Positions 21,486-30,715 of a stretch of DNA of 36,380 nt are shown in pieces. The DNA is from Bacteroidales bacterium (GTDB lineage: Bacteria > Bacteroidota > Bacteroidia > Bacteroidales > F082): positions 1-36,380 of the forward strand of contig JAKSNA010000027.1 of the NCBI GenBank assembly GCA_024400295.1, given 5' to 3'. Below the pieces are notes generated by a model. That model did not search any database and had not been told where the DNA came from. It worked only from the letters and a program-made list of their open reading frames with translations. Both the position numbers and the translations under genes were made by a program. Position 1 is the stretch's first letter. Each line of letters opens with the position of its first letter.

Positions 21486-23168
21486 ATGGAAAAAAGTGAA
21501 TTTGAAATAGGAAATCTTGAGCGACTTAGGGAGAATAACAAGCTGGAAGTCAAGAAGGCGAAAAACGGCATCCCAAATTCTGTGTGGGAGACGTACAGTG
21601 CTTTCGCCAATACTGACGGCGGTGTTGTTGTGCTTGGAGTGGAGGAACTCAAAGACCACAAGCTCAAGGTTGTCGGAGTGGATGACGCGTATCGGTATGT
21701 GGCTGATGTATGGAACACTTTGAATAATCCGCAGAAAGTCAGTATCAATATCCTTACAGAGCGGATGGTTCGTGTGGAGAACATCGACGGAAAGGATGTC
21801 GTTGTCATGGAAGTGCCGCGGGCCGAGCGTAACGTCAGGCCTGTTTATATCAACAGGAATCCTGAAACTGGGACATACAGAAGGAATTTCGAGGGCGATT
21901 ATCATTGTACCAAGGAGCAGCTTTCGGCCATTTACCGTGACGCATCACAGATTACCATGGATGCCACCGTCATAACTGACATGGAATTGGATGTTTTTTG
22001 CCAGGACACAGTCAAGGCATACAGACAGGTCTTCAGAAATTCAAATCCGAATCATTTGTGGAACAACCTTGATGATGAGATGTTCCTCCGACGCATTAAG
22101 GCTGTGGATGTTGGAGATGATGATAAATATCATCCTACTCAAGCCGGACTTCTCATGTTTGGATATGAATATGAAATTGTCCGTGTATTCCCACAGTATT
22201 TCCTTGATTATCAAGAAGACAGGGATTTGATTGGAGTCACGAGGTGGAAAGACCGGATCGTGTCGTCATCAGGCGAATGGAGCGGAAATGTTTTTGATTT
22301 CGTCTTCAAAATTCTCACGAGATTGACATCTGACCTCAAAGTCCCGTTCGTGCTTAAAGGTACTCAACGTGTTGATGACACACCTTTGCATAAGGTTATC
22401 AGGGAGGCCGTGATAAATTCATTGGTTCATGCAGATTACTTTGGCCGTCAGGGAGTTGTGATTTCAAAAGATAAGAATGGTTTTGTTTTCGCCAATCCGG
22501 GACGTATGCGTCTGCCGGTTGCTGAAGCTGTTGGGGGCGGCGTCTCAGATCCTCGTAATGGAGTCTTGTTGAAAATTTTCTCGCTGATTCGTTTCGGTGA
22601 ACGCGCCGGAAGCGGGTTGAACGGCATTTTTTATGTGTGGAATAAGGTTTTTCATGCAAATGCAAAAATTGAGGAAAAGGAGAATGCCGACAGAACCGTG
22701 CTCACGCTGCCTTTTGATGGCCATGAACAGGATGTTCAGGCTATGATCCAAATGTATGACAATCCTGAAGAGCTGAAATTAATTGACGAGAATACATGCT
22801 CTGATATTGAGATTGAGAACTCTGATACTGAAGTTGCCAACTCTGACACTGAAATTGAGAACTCTGACATTGAAATTGAGAACTCTGACACTGATATTGC
22901 CAACTCTGACACTAATGTTGCCAACTCTGATACTAATGTTGCTAACTCTGATACTACTCTGACACCAAAACAAATTGAAGTGTTGTTGTATTGCGTCAGT
23001 GCCAAGAGTGCAAAGGATATATTGAGCCATCTTGATTTGTCGTATCATTCAAAGAATATCAGGAAATATGTCACGGAATTGGTCGAAAAGGGATTTTTAG
23101 CCATGAGAAACCCTGAAAGTCCGAGAGATCCTCATCAACGGTATTACACGATAAAGAAGTTATTTTGA
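21486..23168 (+). CDS. AlbA_2/Schlafen-type ATP-binding regulator with winged helix
   Basis: A 560-residue protein in four parts. Residues about 10-130 form an AlbA_2 (Schlafen-like) domain: the signature KLEVKKAKNGIPNSVWETYS and FANTDGGVVVLGVEEL. The central part (about 290-420) is a GHKL/HATPase_c_4 region, with REAVINSLVHADYFG as the N-box, ANPGRMRLP and GERAGSGLNGIFYVW. A linker of seven-residue repeats of ENSDTE-type follows, and a C-terminal winged helix (TPKQIEVLLYCVS onward). Such proteins are often annotated as RecG-like or transcriptional regulators and are frequent in accessory regions, sometimes in defence contexts. Start chosen at ATG 21486 rather than TTG 21477. It follows the REP array on the opposite strand to the RAYT. 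Confidence 0.85.
   Translation: MEKSEFEIGNLERLRENNKLEVKKAKNGIPNSVWETYSAFANTDGGVVVLGVEELKDHKLKVVGVDDAYRYVADVWNTLNNPQKVSINILTERMVRVENIDGKDVVVMEVPRAERNVRPVYINRNPETGTYRRNFEGDYHCTKEQLSAIYRDASQITMDATVITDMELDVFCQDTVKAYRQVFRNSNPNHLWNNLDDEMFLRRIKAVDVGDDDKYHPTQAGLLMFGYEYEIVRVFPQYFLDYQEDRDLIGVTRWKDRIVSSSGEWSGNVFDFVFKILTRLTSDLKVPFVLKGTQRVDDTPLHKVIREAVINSLVHADYFGRQGVVISKDKNGFVFANPGRMRLPVAEAVGGGVSDPRNGVLLKIFSLIRFGERAGSGLNGIFYVWNKVFHANAKIEEKENADRTVLTLPFDGHEQDVQAMIQMYDNPEELKLIDENTCSDIEIENSDTEVANSDTEIENSDIEIENSDTDIANSDTNVANSDTNVANSDTTLTPKQIEVLLYCVSAKSAKDILSHLDLSYHSKNIRKYVTELVEKGFLAMRNPESPRDPHQRYYTIKKLF
22797..22964 (+). repeat. 21-bp in-frame tandem repeat
   Basis: Seven units of 21 bases start at 22818, 22839, 22860, 22881, 22902, 22923 and 22944, each beginning AACTCTGA and encoding NSDTExx variants; a degenerate unit precedes them at 22797. 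It encodes the linker between the ATP-binding part and the winged helix. Since the unit is a multiple of three, gain or loss of copies would change the linker length without a frameshift. Confidence 0.93.
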
Positions 23169-23183
23169 ATATTTATTATTTTC

Positions 23184-25016
23184 ATGATGAATGTAACCAA
23201 ACCATGGTACCTCGCCATTTTGCTGATAACCACACTGCTGCCGGACAATGTTGTTGCGCAGTCGGTTAGAAAAGAGATCGGAAACATAAAAAACGACACC
23301 ACATATTTCCACGGGACGGGTGAGGTGGCGAGGACGTACGACGATGCACGGGAGTCGGCTCTGCTGGCACTTTACGGTGACATCGCGAGGAACTGCGATT
23401 CACACGCCATCTATCTGCCCGACAACGGCGACCGGCAGGTTGAGAACATCGTCGGCACTTTCCGGCAGCGTATCGTGGAGAAGTCGGCGGAGCTGTATGC
23501 TGTGGAAAATGACGAGACGGAAGAATATCAGTGTTTCGTTTATCTGAGACGCTCCGAATTTCGCGAGATGTGCGCCGACCGCAAGGCCGAGATACAGAAA
23601 TACCTCACACGCGGCATGGAGATGGAGGAGGTGGCAAGTTTCGAAGACGCCCTCAAATCGTACTACTGGGCGCTGATGCTCTGTTACGCACATCCGCAGG
23701 GCAAGAAGCTCGTTTTTAAAACCATTGAAGATGAAACTGTTGATTATGAATGGTTTGTGAACCGTATCGACGGCAAAGACGGCATCTTGCGGTCGTTCAA
23801 TTTCATCGTCCCGAAGGAGAATGCAATACAGGAAGACGGCAGCGGCAGAGTGGTGAAACTCAAGGTGATGACAAATGTGGGACAGCCTGTCGCCAATCTC
23901 CGCTGCGAGTTTCATAACGGCAGGAAATACATCGCCAACACCGTCCGCGACGGAAATATGGTCGTGAATCTCCTCGACAGAAACATAACCACACTGAAGG
24001 TGAAGGTCGATTACTCGTTCACCGCCGACGCGAAGAAGATGAACGCCGCCGTGTATAACGCCATGGAAATAATAAAAGTTCCGCGGTTCTCAAACAATTT
24101 CCGCAGCATCGACCTCGAAAAGACTTTGAATGTGAAAGAAAAAAACGAGACGCCGGAGCTTGCCGCGATGGAGAAGAAAGTCATGCCGGCTTCGAAGTCG
24201 TATCTCGATAAGATGCGGATGATTGAGAAAGCACTCCGTGACGGAGACCTTGAGCCGGCACGCGGCTGCTTCTCTGAAGACGGTTTCAACATGATGGACA
24301 CGCTTGTCGGCTACGGACATATTACCGTCGTCGGGAAGCAGGATTACGAGCTGTTGAAATACAACGATGAAGTCATCTGCCGCAGCATGATGCTTCAGTT
24401 CGACATCAGCAACACGCCGGGTTTCTCGCAGGATGTCGTGTTCCGCTTCGACACCGTCAGCAAGGTGGTCACTTCCATCGCCTTCCGTCTTTCCGACAAG
24501 GCTGAAGAAGACATCATGTCGAAGACGAAATGGCCGGAGCAGTCGCGACTCGTGCTGATAAACTTCCTCGAAGACTACCAGACCGCCTACGCGCTGAAAC
24601 GCCACAGCTACCTGCAAAGCATCTACTCCGACGACGCCCTCATCATCGTTGGACGTGTGGTGAAAAAGACCGTCATCCCCGACCGCATGACGTTCAAACT
24701 CACCGATGAGGAGGTGCAACTGAAGAAATACGACAAGGACACATACCTTAATAACCTCCTCGACTGCTTCAACAGTCAGGATTACATCAGACTGCGTTTC
24801 ACCGACACCGACTTCACGAAGGCTAACGGCGGTAGCGATGTCTATGGCGTGCGTGTCCGTCAGGAGTATTTCTCCTCGACATACGGCGATGTCGGCTACC
24901 TCTTCCTCCTCGTTGACCTGCGCGACCAACTGCCGAAGATACACGTCCGCGCATGGCAGCCCGATGCCGTTGATCTGGAAAAACTGATGACACTCGGCGA
25001 CGTGAGGATAAATTAG
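23184..25016 (+). CDS. Secreted multidomain protein of unknown function
   Basis: A 610-residue protein with a signal peptide (MMNVTKPWYLAILLITTLLP, cleavage near VVAQ). After it comes a region resembling LPP20-like domains (YFHGTGEVARTYDDARESAL), then a helical stretch about residues 130-170, then a beta-rich Ig-like segment (GQPVANLRCEFHNGRKYIAN). The C-terminal half appears to hold two NTF2-like domains: one around residues 355-440 and one around 455-600 with YQTAYALKRHSYLQSIYSDD and ending in HVRAWQPD. I could not assign an enzymatic role. It begins 15 bases after the AlbA_2 gene and precedes a BatA-like gene by 36 bases, so the three may be co-transcribed. Confidence 0.6.
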   Translation: MMNVTKPWYLAILLITTLLPDNVVAQSVRKEIGNIKNDTTYFHGTGEVARTYDDARESALLALYGDIARNCDSHAIYLPDNGDRQVENIVGTFRQRIVEKSAELYAVENDETEEYQCFVYLRRSEFREMCADRKAEIQKYLTRGMEMEEVASFEDALKSYYWALMLCYAHPQGKKLVFKTIEDETVDYEWFVNRIDGKDGILRSFNFIVPKENAIQEDGSGRVVKLKVMTNVGQPVANLRCEFHNGRKYIANTVRDGNMVVNLLDRNITTLKVKVDYSFTADAKKMNAAVYNAMEIIKVPRFSNNFRSIDLEKTLNVKEKNETPELAAMEKKVMPASKSYLDKMRMIEKALRDGDLEPARGCFSEDGFNMMDTLVGYGHITVVGKQDYELLKYNDEVICRSMMLQFDISNTPGFSQDVVFRFDTVSKVVTSIAFRLSDKAEEDIMSKTKWPEQSRLVLINFLEDYQTAYALKRHSYLQSIYSDDALIIVGRVVKKTVIPDRMTFKLTDEEVQLKKYDKDTYLNNLLDCFNSQDYIRLRFTDTDFTKANGGSDVYGVRVRQEYFSSTYGDVGYLFLLVDLRDQLPKIHVRAWQPDAVDLEKLMTLGDVRIN

Positions 25017-25052
25017 GACGCGGTCAGAACATTACACATAATTTTTTGCAAA

Positions 25053-27047
25053 ATGTCTTTTTTATACCCGAATATGCTCTTTGGCCTTTTCGCCCTCGCG
25101 ATACCGGTTGTCGTTCACCTTTTCAATTTCAGAAGGCACAAGATTGTGTATTTCAGCAATACCGCGACGCTCAAAACGATAGAGCAGGAAAATGCCAAGA
25201 CAAAGAAGTTGAAATACATTATCGTGATGATAATGAGGATGTTGTTCATCGCCGGATTGGTTCTCGCTTTTGCCCATCCTTATAAGAGTGACCAGAAACT
25301 GCTGGCTGATGACGCCGGAAACCTCACCGCTGTTTATATCGACAATTCGATGTCGATGCAAAGTATGTCGTCGGAGATCACGCTGCTGGAGGACGCACGC
25401 TCCTCGGCACGCGCCTTGGTCAATGGCATCAGCCCTTCGCAGCGTTTCGTGCTTCTCACCAACAGCCGCGAGATTGAAGACGAATACCCGATGAACCGCG
25501 ATGAGATGCTGATGCGCATCGACGGCATGAAGACCGAGGCAGGACCGCTGGCGTTCAATGTGTTATACGAAAATCTGCAGATGATAATGCGGCGCAACGG
25601 CTTCAAGACAGCCTCGCTGTTCCTTTATTCTGATTTTCAGGAAAACATGCTTGACCTTGACGGGATTGTCGCCGATTCGGCGATACAGATCGTCGCCCTG
25701 CCGCTGGCTTCCGACTATCAGCAGAATGTCTATGTCGATACGGTCTGGCTCTCTTCGCCGATCTTGCAGGTCGGGCTGTCAAATGAGGTGAATGTCGAAA
25801 TCGTCAACGAGAGTGATAAGGAAATCAAAGGCTTTCCGGTGAACTTGGAGATTGACAATCACGCAGTTGCATTTACAACCGTTGACATTCCTGCGGAAGG
25901 GAAGGCGGAGACGAAGATGCAGTTTGTGCTTGATGAAGCAGGGCAGAAGACGGCGAAGGTCGCAATCAACGATTTCCCGATAACATTCGACGACACATAT
26001 AATTTCGTCCTCAACGTGCGTCCGGTGATAAAAATCGTGGAACTGACTGATGGTCAAACAGTTGAAACGCATCGCAATGCGTCCCGAATACTCTTCTCCA
26101 ACGATTCGCTTTTCGATTACAAATCAGTTAATCCGAACCGCATCGACCAGCAGTATCTCGATGATTGTCAGATGGTTATTGTAAACGATAAGTCATCGCT
26201 TAACGCGACTTTGTGGCAGTCGATTCTCGACTTCGCGAAAGACGGCGGCTCGGTCGTCGTTTTCCCGTCTGAAAATGATAAGACAAATGACGACACATTG
26301 AGTGTCAGTCTGTTGGCTGAGCAACACTCGTTCTTTGACGATGTGTTTGTGAAGATTCCCGACAATGCTGATTTCCCGAAGGTTTTTAAGCATAATCCTG
26401 ATAGGAATATTACAGGTAATTCTTTGACGCTGATAGGTTTGCAAAACGGTGCCCCCTTCCTGGCGATGACGAAGACCGGAAACGGCAACGTGTTTGAGTT
26501 TTCGGTTCGACTTGATAATCAATGGACTGACTTCGCCGACAACTCGCTTTTCGTTCCGATAATGATGAAAATGGCCATGCTCGGACTCGGTGTTGAAAAG
26601 CTGTCATATACAATCGGAGAAGATAAAGAGATGACAATCAATTCGTTGAATGTTTTTGATGAAGGCGGCGCGAGGATCAAGGCGGCGAATGGCGCTTTTG
26701 AAGTCATTCCGATGGTGGAAATGTCTGATAATCATACGATTATTAGAGTGTATGACCAAATATCAAGTGCTGGTTTCTATGATGTTTACAATGGAGACAA
26801 GGTCGTCAGAAAATCGGCTTGGAATGACAGCCGGCTTGAATCGAAGATGAAATTCAAGAGTCAGGATGAGATTGATAAGATGTTGAGGGACAAAGGTTTG
26901 AATGTCTTTGCGGTCTTGAAGTCCGAGACGCATTCAGCTTATGTGATGAACGGCGTGCTGCATCGCCAGATGTTGTGGAAACCGTTCATCTTATTGTCGT
27001 TACTTGCATTGTTGACAGAAATTTTGATTTTAAGGTTCTGGAAATGA
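25053..27047 (+). CDS. BatA/VWA (WFA-type) membrane protein
   Basis: A 664-residue membrane protein of the BatA/aerotolerance-type family. The N-terminus MSFLYPNMLFGLFALAIPVV followed by VHLFNFRRHKIVYFSN is the BatA N-terminal signature, with a second hydrophobic segment at about residues 56-75. A von Willebrand A-like domain follows with a MIDAS-type DNSMS (Asp97, Ser99, Ser101). The middle has beta-rich domains and the C-terminus one more transmembrane helix (WKPFILLSLLALLTEILILRFWK). In Bacteroidota such genes lie in clusters tied to envelope stress or aerotolerance; here no other bat genes or MoxR ATPase are nearby. topoisomerase IV A starts 41 bases downstream with its own -7 element. 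Confidence 0.85.
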   Translation: MSFLYPNMLFGLFALAIPVVVHLFNFRRHKIVYFSNTATLKTIEQENAKTKKLKYIIVMIMRMLFIAGLVLAFAHPYKSDQKLLADDAGNLTAVYIDNSMSMQSMSSEITLLEDARSSARALVNGISPSQRFVLLTNSREIEDEYPMNRDEMLMRIDGMKTEAGPLAFNVLYENLQMIMRRNGFKTASLFLYSDFQENMLDLDGIVADSAIQIVALPLASDYQQNVYVDTVWLSSPILQVGLSNEVNVEIVNESDKEIKGFPVNLEIDNHAVAFTTVDIPAEGKAETKMQFVLDEAGQKTAKVAINDFPITFDDTYNFVLNVRPVIKIVELTDGQTVETHRNASRILFSNDSLFDYKSVNPNRIDQQYLDDCQMVIVNDKSSLNATLWQSILDFAKDGGSVVVFPSENDKTNDDTLSVSLLAEQHSFFDDVFVKIPDNADFPKVFKHNPDRNITGNSLTLIGLQNGAPFLAMTKTGNGNVFEFSVRLDNQWTDFADNSLFVPIMMKMAMLGLGVEKLSYTIGEDKEMTINSLNVFDEGGARIKAANGAFEVIPMVEMSDNHTIIRVYDQISSAGFYDVYNGDKVVRKSAWNDSRLESKMKFKSQDEIDKMLRDKGLNVFAVLKSETHSAYVMNGVLHRQMLWKPFILLSLLALLTEILILRFWK

Positions 27048-27058
27048 GAATTTTTTTG

Positions 27059-27066
27059 TAATTTTG
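27059..27066 (+). promoter_or_regulatory. -7 promoter element of topoisomerase IV A gene
   Basis: TAATTTTG, a perfect TAnnTTTG match, ends 21 bases before the ATG at 27088 and lies just after the BatA-like stop. A TCTG at 27037-27040, 18 bases upstream, is a weak -33 candidate. Confidence 0.45.
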
Positions 27067-27087
27067 GCGGTTATTTAAGAAAGGTTT

Positions 27088-29901
27088 ATGAGCGATTTTG
27101 AAGACGAAAATATTGACAATCAAGAGTTAGACGAAAATACTGAATTGGGAAAGGAGACCGAACAATCTGATTTAGAGAATGTTACGCAGGTGTTGGATGG
27201 CTTTGACCCGACGGCGGAGGAGGAATCCGGCATGTTGGTGCAGTCGGGCGACGGCTACCGTGTCATCCCGCTGAAGGGCATGTTCGAGAACTGGTTCCTT
27301 GATTATTCATCATACGTGATATTGGACCGTGCCGTGCCGGAAATCAACGACGGACTGAAGCCGGTTCAGCGTCGTATCTTGCACTCAATGAAGGAGATGG
27401 AGGACGGACGTTATAATAAGGTCGCGAATATCATGGGCAACACGATGAAGTATCATCCGCACGGTGACGCTTCCATCGGCGACGCTCTCGTGGTGCTCGG
27501 TCAGAAGGACTTACTCATTGACTGTCAGGGTAACTGGGGAAACATCCTCACCGGCGACGGCGCGGCGGCCCCTCGTTATATCGAGGCCCGTCTCTCGAAA
27601 TTCGCACTCGACGTCGTGTATAACCCGAAAACGACGGATTGGACGTCTTCATACGACGGCAGAAACAAAGAACCTGTGACGCTTCCTGTTAAGTTCCCGC
27701 TGCTCCTCGCGCAGGGCACGATGGGCATCGCGGTCGGCCTGAAGTCTGAAATCCTGCCTCATAACTTCAACGAGCTCATCGACGCTTCGATAGCATATCT
27801 CCGCGATGAGCCTTTCGAGCTTTATCCGGATTTCCAGACCGGCGGCCTTATCGACGTGCGCGGCTACAACGACGGTGCCCGCGGCTGCCGCGTCCAGGTG
27901 CGTGCGAGGATCTCGCAGATTGACAAAAAGACATTGGTAATCACAGAGATACCATACGGAACGACGACGGAGACGCTCATACAGTCGATCACACAGGCGG
28001 GGGAGAAGGGCAAGATAAAAATCCGCCGTGTCGATGATAACACCTCAAAGAACGCCGAGATCGTCATCCACCTTGCGCAGGGTGTCTCGCCCGACCAGAC
28101 AATCGACGCGCTTTATGCTTTCACAAAGTGCCAGGTGAAGATCAGCAGTCTCTGCACTTGCGTGATACAGAATGACAAACCGGTCTTCACGACCATCTCC
28201 GCGATTCTGAAACATAACACCGACCATACCCTCGACCTGTTGAGCTGGGAGCTGAGAAACACACTCGAAGACCTTGAAGGTCAATGGCATTGGATCTCGT
28301 TGGAGAAGATTTTCTTCGAGAAGCGAATCTATAAGATACTTGAAAAAGATGCCGAGAGTTTCGACGCGCAGATTGATGCGATCGAACGCGCCTTCGACCC
28401 GTACCGCCCGAAATTGAAACGCGAGATAACACGCGACGATGTCTTGAAACTCTGCGAGAAACCTGTCAGGAAGATTTCAAAGTTCGATATTAAAAAGGCT
28501 GAAGACCAATTGCTTGACATCGAAAAGCAAATCGAGCAGGTGCTTTACGACCTCGACCATATCGTTGATTATACGATTCATTTCTACGAAGAATTGAAGC
28601 GTAAATATGGCAAGGGGCGTGAACGTAAGACCGAGATACGCAATTTCGACAACATCTCGGCTGTGGCGGTCGCTGCGAATAACGAGAAACTTTATGTCAA
28701 CAAAGAAGAAGGCTTCATCTGCAACAGCATCGGCCTGAAAAAGGAGCAAAACAAGGACGCTTACGGCTACGTCTGCGACTGCTCTGACATCGACGACATC
28801 ATCGTCTTCCGCGAAAACGGCACGTTCTCGGTCGTGAAGTTGCAGCAGAAACTGTTCGTCGGGCCGGAGAAGATATTGTACGTCAATGTCTTCCATAAAA
28901 ATGACAAACGCACCATTTACAATATCGCGTACCGCAACGGGAAGCCGGGGAGTCCGTATTACGTGAAACGTTTCTACGTCGATGGCATCACACACGACAG
29001 GGTTTACGACCTGACGATGGGCGAGTCGGGCTCGAAGATCGTTTATTTCTCGGCGAATCCGAATGGCGAGGCCGAAGTCGTGAAGGTCATGCTGCGCCCG
29101 TCGCCGAAACTCAAGAAGCTCACTTTCGATTATAATTTCGCGGAGCTTGACATCAAAGGCCGCGCCACACGTGGCAATAAGCTTACTAATCATTCCGTCA
29201 GCAGGATTTTCAAACACGAGGAAGGCGTCTCGACATTGTCGGCGCGTGAAATTTGGTACGATGACACAGTGAAGCGCTTGAACGCCGACGGCCGCGGGGT
29301 GTCACTTGGCTCGTTCTCCGGCGACGACAAGATCATGCAGATCCACTCGAATGGCGAGTTCCGCCTGACGAACTTCGACCTGTCAACGCATTTCGATGAC
29401 GACATGACCATGATTTTCAAGTTCGACGCAGATGCGATTTTTACGGTATTGTACGTTGAATCTGAAACTAAGTTGATGTATATCAAGCGGTTCAATGTTG
29501 ACGCGGAAACTCCTCTCAACAAACGTATTTCATTCATAGGAGAAGGTGGGGAATCGCAGTTCCTCGCGCTAAACATGGACCAGCTGCCGCGGCTTTTGCT
29601 TAAGTTTAACGACGGTGTGAGCGGCAAACACTTTGATGATGAGGAGGTTAATGTCGATGAATATATCGGCGTGAAGAGCTATAAGGCGAAAGGGAAGCGT
29701 CTGTCGGTTCACGATGTCAACTACTACGAGTTCCTTGAGCCGTTTGAGCCGCCTGTCGTTGAAGAACCTGACGAACCTGAAGCTCCGGAAGAAGAACAAC
29801 CGGAAGAGGGGACGAAAGCGGCAGAGAAAAAAGTTGATGACGCAAATGTCGTGGAAAACCCTGATAATGAATCACCTGACGGACAACTGACACTGTTCTG
29901 A
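27088..29901 (+). CDS. parC: DNA topoisomerase IV subunit A
   Basis: The breakage-reunion subunit of type IIA topoisomerase IV. After an acidic extension of about 60 residues comes the GyrA/ParC core: LDRAVPEINDGLKPVQRRIL, KYHPHGDASIGDALV, and the catalytic Tyr164 in APRYIEARLS. A GyrA-like coiled-coil region (about residues 420-530) and a beta-propeller-like C-terminus follow, with a highly acidic Glu/Pro tail (VEEPDEPEAPEEEQPEEG). At 937 residues it is longer than E. coli ParC and in the range of Bacteroidota ParC. The position equivalent to quinolone-target Ser83/Ser80 is Ala128. No parE is adjacent, so the partner must lie elsewhere. It is followed within 2 bases by a lipoprotein gene, so co-transcription is likely. 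ParC versus GyrA is decided mainly by this Bacteroidota-like motif set. Confidence 0.9.
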   Translation: MSDFEDENIDNQELDENTELGKETEQSDLENVTQVLDGFDPTAEEESGMLVQSGDGYRVIPLKGMFENWFLDYSSYVILDRAVPEINDGLKPVQRRILHSMKEMEDGRYNKVANIMGNTMKYHPHGDASIGDALVVLGQKDLLIDCQGNWGNILTGDGAAAPRYIEARLSKFALDVVYNPKTTDWTSSYDGRNKEPVTLPVKFPLLLAQGTMGIAVGLKSEILPHNFNELIDASIAYLRDEPFELYPDFQTGGLIDVRGYNDGARGCRVQVRARISQIDKKTLVITEIPYGTTTETLIQSITQAGEKGKIKIRRVDDNTSKNAEIVIHLAQGVSPDQTIDALYAFTKCQVKISSLCTCVIQNDKPVFTTISAILKHNTDHTLDLLSWELRNTLEDLEGQWHWISLEKIFFEKRIYKILEKDAESFDAQIDAIERAFDPYRPKLKREITRDDVLKLCEKPVRKISKFDIKKAEDQLLDIEKQIEQVLYDLDHIVDYTIHFYEELKRKYGKGRERKTEIRNFDNISAVAVAANNEKLYVNKEEGFICNSIGLKKEQNKDAYGYVCDCSDIDDIIVFRENGTFSVVKLQQKLFVGPEKILYVNVFHKNDKRTIYNIAYRNGKPGSPYYVKRFYVDGITHDRVYDLTMGESGSKIVYFSANPNGEAEVVKVMLRPSPKLKKLTFDYNFAELDIKGRATRGNKLTNHSVSRIFKHEEGVSTLSAREIWYDDTVKRLNADGRGVSLGSFSGDDKIMQIHSNGEFRLTNFDLSTHFDDDMTMIFKFDADAIFTVLYVESETKLMYIKRFNVDAETPLNKRISFIGEGGESQFLALNMDQLPRLLLKFNDGVSGKHFDDEEVNVDEYIGVKSYKAKGKRLSVHDVNYYEFLEPFEPPVVEEPDEPEAPEEEQPEEGTKAAEKKVDDANVVENPDNESPDGQLTLF

Positions 29902-29903
29902 AT

Positions 29904-30713
29904 ATGAAGAAAGTTACACTTATATTGTTTGTCGCATTCCTGCTCTTGGTCTCCTGTGCGCAGGAGAAGAAGTTAGCGCAGCGTTTTGTCGAAAGAAGCG
30001 AAGGCGCAAAAGTCGCGCTCTTTGTCCCCAATATGTTGATTAAGAACAACTTGCGTGACGATACGATCCCAAGCGAGATGGATACTCTTTCAAATGAGGA
30101 GAAAATAGCGTATCTTGAAAGGCAAATTAAAGTCATTGACAAGATTGATGACGCGAAATTCATTGATATTCTGTACTTTTCGATGGAGAAGGAACTGCGG
30201 ACTTACGGGCTTGATGTCGAATATTGGAACACTGATTCCTTGCCGGCTGACTCCACCCGTTGGATAATTGACATTCCGAAGATTGAGGTGACTGAATTTG
30301 TTGATTATCAAAGGGTAGCGGCTCGTTTCTACGATGAGACCGTGTATGTGACGGTTCCGGTTGATGTCGTAAACGTTGCAACATGGTTCGACCTTGGTGA
30401 CTCAAACACAACGGAAACGGCCTATGCCGAGCAGAACTATTCAAACGATTTTGACGGTTATTTTGATGTTGACGCCAACGGAAGACTTTTTGCCAAAATC
30501 TTCGCCGACAGCATTGACATGGATGGCTTTTACCGTTTTGCAACGATGCTCGGAAAGCTGTACGCCGGCTATTGCTTTGATTATCTGATGAATAACTATA
30601 TCGACTTTAACATTGCGCCGGAAACCATCGACACTGTTAACCGCTTCCGCTACGACCCTTACGAGCGTTATTTCTTCAAGACGGAAAACGACAGGCTGAC
30701 CCCGCTGAAGTAA
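29904..30713 (+). CDS. Lipoprotein of unknown function
   Basis: A 269-residue protein with a lipoprotein signal peptide (MKKVTLILFVAFLLLVSC, Cys18). The mature part is rich in Asp and Tyr and contains a central WIIDIPKIEVTEFVDYQRV strand-rich region, and ends FRYDPYERYFFKTENDRLTPLK. I recognise no domain or catalytic residue. It starts 2 bases after the topoisomerase gene, so is almost certainly on the same transcript, and its end is 2 bases from the convergent cdaA gene. Genes of this kind follow parC in other Bacteroidales as far as I recall, but I cannot confirm it here. Confidence 0.65.
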   Translation: MKKVTLILFVAFLLLVSCAQEKKLAQRFVERSEGAKVALFVPNMLIKNNLRDDTIPSEMDTLSNEEKIAYLERQIKVIDKIDDAKFIDILYFSMEKELRTYGLDVEYWNTDSLPADSTRWIIDIPKIEVTEFVDYQRVAARFYDETVYVTVPVDVVNVATWFDLGDSNTTETAYAEQNYSNDFDGYFDVDANGRLFAKIFADSIDMDGFYRFATMLGKLYAGYCFDYLMNNYIDFNIAPETIDTVNRFRYDPYERYFFKTENDRLTPLK

Positions 30714-30715
30714 AG

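Noticed and set aside
24090..24944. 284-codon minus-strand frame opposite the secreted unknown protein
   Set aside because: Antisense shadow of a gene with a signal peptide and structured domains; composition is unlike real proteins.
28477..29217. 246-codon minus-strand frame within the topoisomerase IV gene
   Set aside because: Antisense shadow of parC, which has complete family motifs.
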